From contig NZ_DASZGI010000251.1 in NCBI RefSeq assembly GCF_035938995.1, positions 1-16,220 on the forward strand: DNA of 16,220 nt, in the 5' to 3' direction. The translations under genes and the position numbers were made by a program. Source of the DNA: DASZGI01 sp035938995. GTDB taxonomy: Bacteria; Actinomycetota; Actinomycetes; Streptomycetales; Catenulisporaceae. Below, piece after piece: positions 13,311-16,220 of the stretch (position 1 is the stretch's first letter; every line of letters starts with the position of its first letter). The notes under the pieces were generated by a model. That model saw nothing but the letters and a program-made list of their open reading frames with translations, was not told the DNA's origin and did no database searches.

Positions 13311-14884
13311 GACGATGCGGACGGCGACGTGGACGGGCTCGCGCTCGGCGAACCCTGCCCGCCGGTCGGCGAGGCGCTGGGCGAAGTGCTCGGCGGCGCA
13401 GCCGGGCAGCTGGCCGCGGAGCCGTTGACATCGTTGACCGTGTCGTTGAAGAGCGTCGACGCGGGGTCGAGGTCGTACAGCGAGAACATCATCGCGCCGG
13501 CCAGGCCGTTGCAGTGCAGGTAGTCCGCCCGGGCCTGGATCGACTGGGCCGACTCGCCGCCGTAGAAGTTGCTGCCGTCATAGAAGTAGGCCGACTGCGT
13601 CACCGGGTCCCAGTAGGTGTCCGCTGAGTTGGCGACGATGTTGGTGATCTCCTTGTACATCGCGATGCCCGGCACGTTGCCCGAGTCCGTCATTCCGGCC
13701 GATGGTCCGGTCGCGGTCCCGTACAAGCCGTGGTTCGAACCGGCCGATACCCCGGTCCAGCCTCGGTAATAGAACGGGACGCCGATGGTGAGCTTGTTCG
13801 CCGGGAACCCGCCTGGGATGCCGTATTGGGAATCACCGACGGTCCATGCCCTGACCGCGTTGTCGACGCTGTACGTCTCGTTTCCGGGCGCGATCTTCGA
13901 CTCGGGCGAGTTCGGGTTCGCATACAGCGGATCCTGCTCGTCGGCCGGACCCGTCGCGTTCCAGGCGCCGTACATGTCGTACGTCATCGCGTCGCCGAAG
14001 GTCAGGTACTGGCCGATCTGGTTGGTCTGGATCTTGCTGATCTTGTCCTGACCGGACGGAAGCGCTGCCGACAGCGTGTAGTTCTTGCCGTTGGCCGCGC
14101 CGGCGGTGTTCAGCTCGTTGCGGAATTCCTGGAGCAGTGCCGTGTAGTTGGCGGTGTCCGCTGCGGAGACGTGGTTGCCCACGTGGCCCGGGGAACCCGG
14201 GTACTCCCAGTCGATGTCGAATCCGGAGAAGATGCCCTTGGCGGTCCCGGCGCCGCCGTAGCCGCCCTGGGACGGGATGTTGCCGTTGATGAACATGTCG
14301 ATGCAGCTGGAGACGAACTTCTGCCGGGACGCCGCGGTGGCCGCCACGTCGGAGAAGTACTTCGAGTACGTCCAGCCGCCGAGGGAGACCTCGACCTTGA
14401 GGTTCGGGTACTTCTTCTCCAGCTCCTGAAGCTGGTGGAAGTTGCCGACGATCGGCATGCCGAACGCGTCGGCGGTGCCGTCGACCGAGGTCGTGGAGTC
14501 GAAGGACTTCTGGTAGTCGGCGAAGGAGTCACCGGCGCCGTCACCGGCGTTCGGGTCGCTCTCCCCGGCCGGATCCGGGTCGGTCGCCTTGGTGGTCTCG
14601 AAGCAGCTCAGGTTCGTCGGGTCGATGTTCTCGAAGTCGTAGATCAGGTAGTCGAGCTTGCCCGCGATGCCCTGCGAGTCGAGGTTCTTGAGGTAGAAGG
14701 CGTTCTGGTAGATCGACCACTGGTCGAAGTAGGCGATCTTCAGACCGCCCGAGGTCGCCGGGGCGCCCGTGGTGTTGGTCGGCGCGGCCGACGCGAGGCC
14801 GGTGCCCAGGACGGCGATGGCGGTGCCCATGATGACCGCCGCGGCCGTCCCGACCGCCATGAAGGCCTTTCGGGATCTGCGCAT
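12941..14884 (-). CDS. Secreted GH18 chitinase with two C-terminal CBM5/12 modules
   Basis: 647 residues from ATG 14884, chosen over an ATG 45 nt upstream because GGAGAG (14895-14890) lies 5 nt before it and MRRSRKAFMAVGTAAAV then starts a proper signal peptide. The GH18 barrel runs from about residue 47 (LKIAYFDQW) to 490. It shows SLGGW (167-171), the catalytic GFDIDWEYPG with Glu227 as proton donor, and MTYDMYGAW, all typical of family 18 subfamily A-like enzymes. A long Ser/Pro/Gly/Thr linker joins two near-identical 50-residue CBM5/12 chitin-binding modules (about 532-581 and 598-647). Each starts CSAPAW, holds the aromatic pair HQWTAKWWTQGD, and ends VWTDDG.C. The protein would bind and hydrolyse crystalline chitin extracellularly. 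It starts 51 bp after the stop of another chitinase gene on the same strand, so cotranscription is likely. Confidence 0.93.
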   Translation of the reverse strand: MRRSRKAFMAVGTAAAVIMGTAIAVLGTGLASAAPTNTTGAPATSGGLKIAYFDQWSIYQNAFYLKNLDSQGIAGKLDYLIYDFENIDPTNLSCFETTKATDPDPAGESDPNAGDGAGDSFADYQKSFDSTTSVDGTADAFGMPIVGNFHQLQELEKKYPNLKVEVSLGGWTYSKYFSDVAATAASRQKFVSSCIDMFINGNIPSQGGYGGAGTAKGIFSGFDIDWEYPGSPGHVGNHVSAADTANYTALLQEFRNELNTAGAANGKNYTLSAALPSGQDKISKIQTNQIGQYLTFGDAMTYDMYGAWNATGPADEQDPLYANPNSPESKIAPGNETYSVDNAVRAWTVGDSQYGIPGGFPANKLTIGVPFYYRGWTGVSAGSNHGLYGTATGPSAGMTDSGNVPGIAMYKEITNIVANSADTYWDPVTQSAYFYDGSNFYGGESAQSIQARADYLHCNGLAGAMMFSLYDLDPASTLFNDTVNDVNGSAASCPAAPPSTSPSASPTGGQGSPSASPSTSPSASSTGGTGSCSAPAWVSTTAYTGGAVVSYNGHQWTAKWWTQGDIPGNNGQGVWTDDGSCGGGPSPSASSTGGTGSCSAPAWVSTSVYTGGAVVSYNGHQWTAKWWTQGDIPGNNGQGVWTDDGPC

Positions 14885-14935
14885 GGATGCTCTCCGAATG
14901 AGGGGAAAGAAAGTTTCGGGGAGGAGCAAGGGGCG

Positions 14936-15300
14936 CTAGCAGGCGCCGTCGTCAGTCCAGACGTTCTGGCCGTTATTGCCGGGGATGTCGCCCTGGGTCC
15001 ACCACTTCGCAGTCCACTTGTGGCCGTTGTAGCTGACCACCGCACCACCGGTGTAAGCAGTCGTCGACACCCACGCCGGAGCCGAGCACGGACCCGTGCC
15101 ACCAGTCGGCGACGCGGACGGCGAAGGACCGCCGCCACTACAGGCGCCGTTGTCGGTCCAGACGCCCTGCGAGTTGTTGCCGGGGGTGTCGCCCTGGGTC
15201 CACCACTTGGCGGTCCACTGGTGGCTGTTGTAGCTGACTACGGCGCCGCCGGTGTACGCGGTCGTCGATACCCACGCCGGAGCGGAGCACGAACCGGTGC
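14936..15300 (-). repeat. In-frame 201-bp-period tandem repeat (two CBM5/12 modules)
   Basis: Module copies are offset by 201 bases (67 codons). Over 102 bases from 14988 and 15189 I count 12 mismatches. The 14988 copy has only 5 mismatches to the 13191 copy in the neighbouring gene. Confidence 0.8.
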
Positions 15301-16220
15301 CCCCGGTCGGCCCGGTGGATGGTGACGTGGAGGGGCTGGTGGATGGTGGGGTGGTGGGTGGGGTGGCGCCGGCGAACTGGGTGGTGTACTTCGTGAAGTC
15401 CCAGGCGCCCTGCGGGACGCTGCTGCACGAGCTGGAGGTCTGCCCGTTGTTGTCCGCGGTGGCGCACTGGCGGTCCCGGTTGACGTCCCAGAACGTGTAC
15501 CGGCCCAGGTGGTTGGTCTCGGCGTAGCTGAGCACCGTCTGGAAGTCGGCCTGGGAGAAGTACTCGCCACTGTCCGAGCGGCCGTTCATCATCGACACGC
15601 CCTCGTGGGCGTAGGCGGTCGCGCTGTCCCAGCCCAGGTGGGTTTCCAACAGGCCGTGGAAAGCGTCGAGGGCCGCGGTCTGCGAGGCCGCGCCGTTGAA
15701 GCCGCCGTCGAACGGCATGATCGAGAAGCTGCTGGGGGTGAAGCCGAGCGACTTGGACTCATCCAGCAGCTGGGTGCCGAACCAGCCGGTGCCCGAGGTG
15801 GTGCCGGGCATCGTGACGGTGACGATCAGGCCGGGGTTGTTGCGCTGCAGGATCTGCGCCGCGCCCAGCTCGTTGGCGATCGCCGCACTGTTCTCGTACT
15901 CCGGCTCTTCCAGGTCGAAGTCCAGGGCGTGCAGCGCGTACTTGCTCACCACCTGCTGGTACGCGGCCGCGGTGGCCGTGGCCGTGCCGCAGTCCTGCCC
16001 GAGCTTGGTGCCGCCGTAGCCGCCGACCGAGGCCGAGACGTCGCCGCCCTTGCCGCGGATCGTGGTGATCAGGGCGGCCACCGAGGTGTCGGTGGATACG
16101 TTGTCGTTGCCGTTCCACGAGGGCGTACAGCCCCCGGAGTCCAGGATGAACGCGAGCTCGAACGCTTTTTGGCCGGTGGCGTCCATGACCGCGCCCACGT
16201 CCGGGGTGGCCGGGTCGTTG
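14936..16220 (-). CDS. GH18 chitinase with two C-terminal CBM5/12 modules (5' end beyond window)
   Basis: The minus-strand frame is open to the right edge, so the true start and signal peptide are not visible; a GTG at 16198 is internal. About 427 residues can be read. The catalytic domain resembles that of the CBM13 chitinase: MDATGQKAFELAFILDSGGCTPSW near the edge, VGGYGG, then the catalytic strand ALDFDLEEPEYE with Asp-x-Asp-x-Glu, the Glu being the proton donor. The domain ends near FTKYTTQFAG. A Thr/Ser/Pro linker follows, then two CBM5/12 modules with CSAPAWVSTTAYTGG and WTAKWWTQGD motifs. It belongs to a different GH18 subgroup from its downstream neighbour (DFDLEE against DIDWEYP), so the pair may attack chitin in complementary ways; that is inference. 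The promoter lies outside the window. Confidence 0.88.
   Translation of the reverse strand, partial: NDPATPDVGAVMDATGQKAFELAFILDSGGCTPSWNGNDNVSTDTSVAALITTIRGKGGDVSASVGGYGGTKLGQDCGTATATAAAYQQVVSKYALHALDFDLEEPEYENSAAIANELGAAQILQRNNPGLIVTVTMPGTTSGTGWFGTQLLDESKSLGFTPSSFSIMPFDGGFNGAASQTAALDAFHGLLETHLGWDSATAYAHEGVSMMNGRSDSGEYFSQADFQTVLSYAETNHLGRYTFWDVNRDRQCATADNNGQTSSSCSSVPQGAWDFTKYTTQFAGATPPTTPPSTSPSTSPSTGPTGGTGSCSAPAWVSTTAYTGGAVVSYNSHQWTAKWWTQGDTPGNNSQGVWTDNGACSGGGPSPSASPTGGTGPCSAPAWVSTTAYTGGAVVSYNGHKWTAKWWTQGDIPGNNGQNVWTDDGAC

Noticed and set aside
13730..15325. Long plus-strand open frame across two chitinase genes
   Set aside because: It spans both chitinase genes and their intergenic gap on the other strand and has a low-complexity Arg/Val/Gly composition; it is a shadow frame.

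Overview
The window reads as a high-GC actinomycete chromosome. GC is very high throughout, GTG starts and four-base start/stop overlaps are common, and extracellular enzymes carry Ser/Thr/Pro/Gly linkers and chitin- or sugar-binding modules. One promoter carries a DasR-type operator. It could be Streptomyces or a Catenulispora-like relative; the sequence alone does not settle the genus. No tRNA, rRNA, CRISPR array, transposase or integrase was seen.

Left part (1-2826): a MerR-family regulator with four visible cysteines runs off the left edge on the minus strand. Divergent from it is a CPA1-type cation/proton antiporter with a C-terminal TrkA_C domain, preceded by a candidate 15-codon leader ORF that overlaps its start. 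A small four-helix membrane protein faces it and overlaps its 3' end by 119 bp.

Middle part (2827-8330): a secreted beta-propeller-like protein and a strong hairpin come first. A likely operon follows: a LolA/RseB-like secreted protein, a BcrA-type ABC ATPase and an ABC-2 permease, coupled by GTGA and ATGA overlaps. A secreted or membrane-anchored alpha/beta-hydrolase (lipase) converges on the permease.

Right part (8331-16220): an extracellular polysaccharide-degradation locus. It holds a GH18 chitinase with a C-terminal CBM13 (plus strand), a GH55-type beta-1,3-glucanase with an N-terminal CBM13 (minus strand), and two adjacent GH18 chitinases each ending in two CBM5/12 chitin-binding modules (minus strand, probably cotranscribed; the upstream one is cut by the right edge). 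Chitin and beta-1,3-glucan are the main fungal wall polymers, so the set looks like a mycolytic (fungal-wall) island.

The most notable signals are regulatory and evolutionary. The chitinase promoter at 8468-8496 lies 14 nt downstream of a 14/16 match to the DasR operator. The glucanase promoter at 12730-12758 has the same architecture and shares a near-identical 19-bp element that overlaps the -10 box. The CBM13 modules of these two genes form a long inverted repeat. The CBM5/12 modules of the other two chitinases look homogenised between genes.
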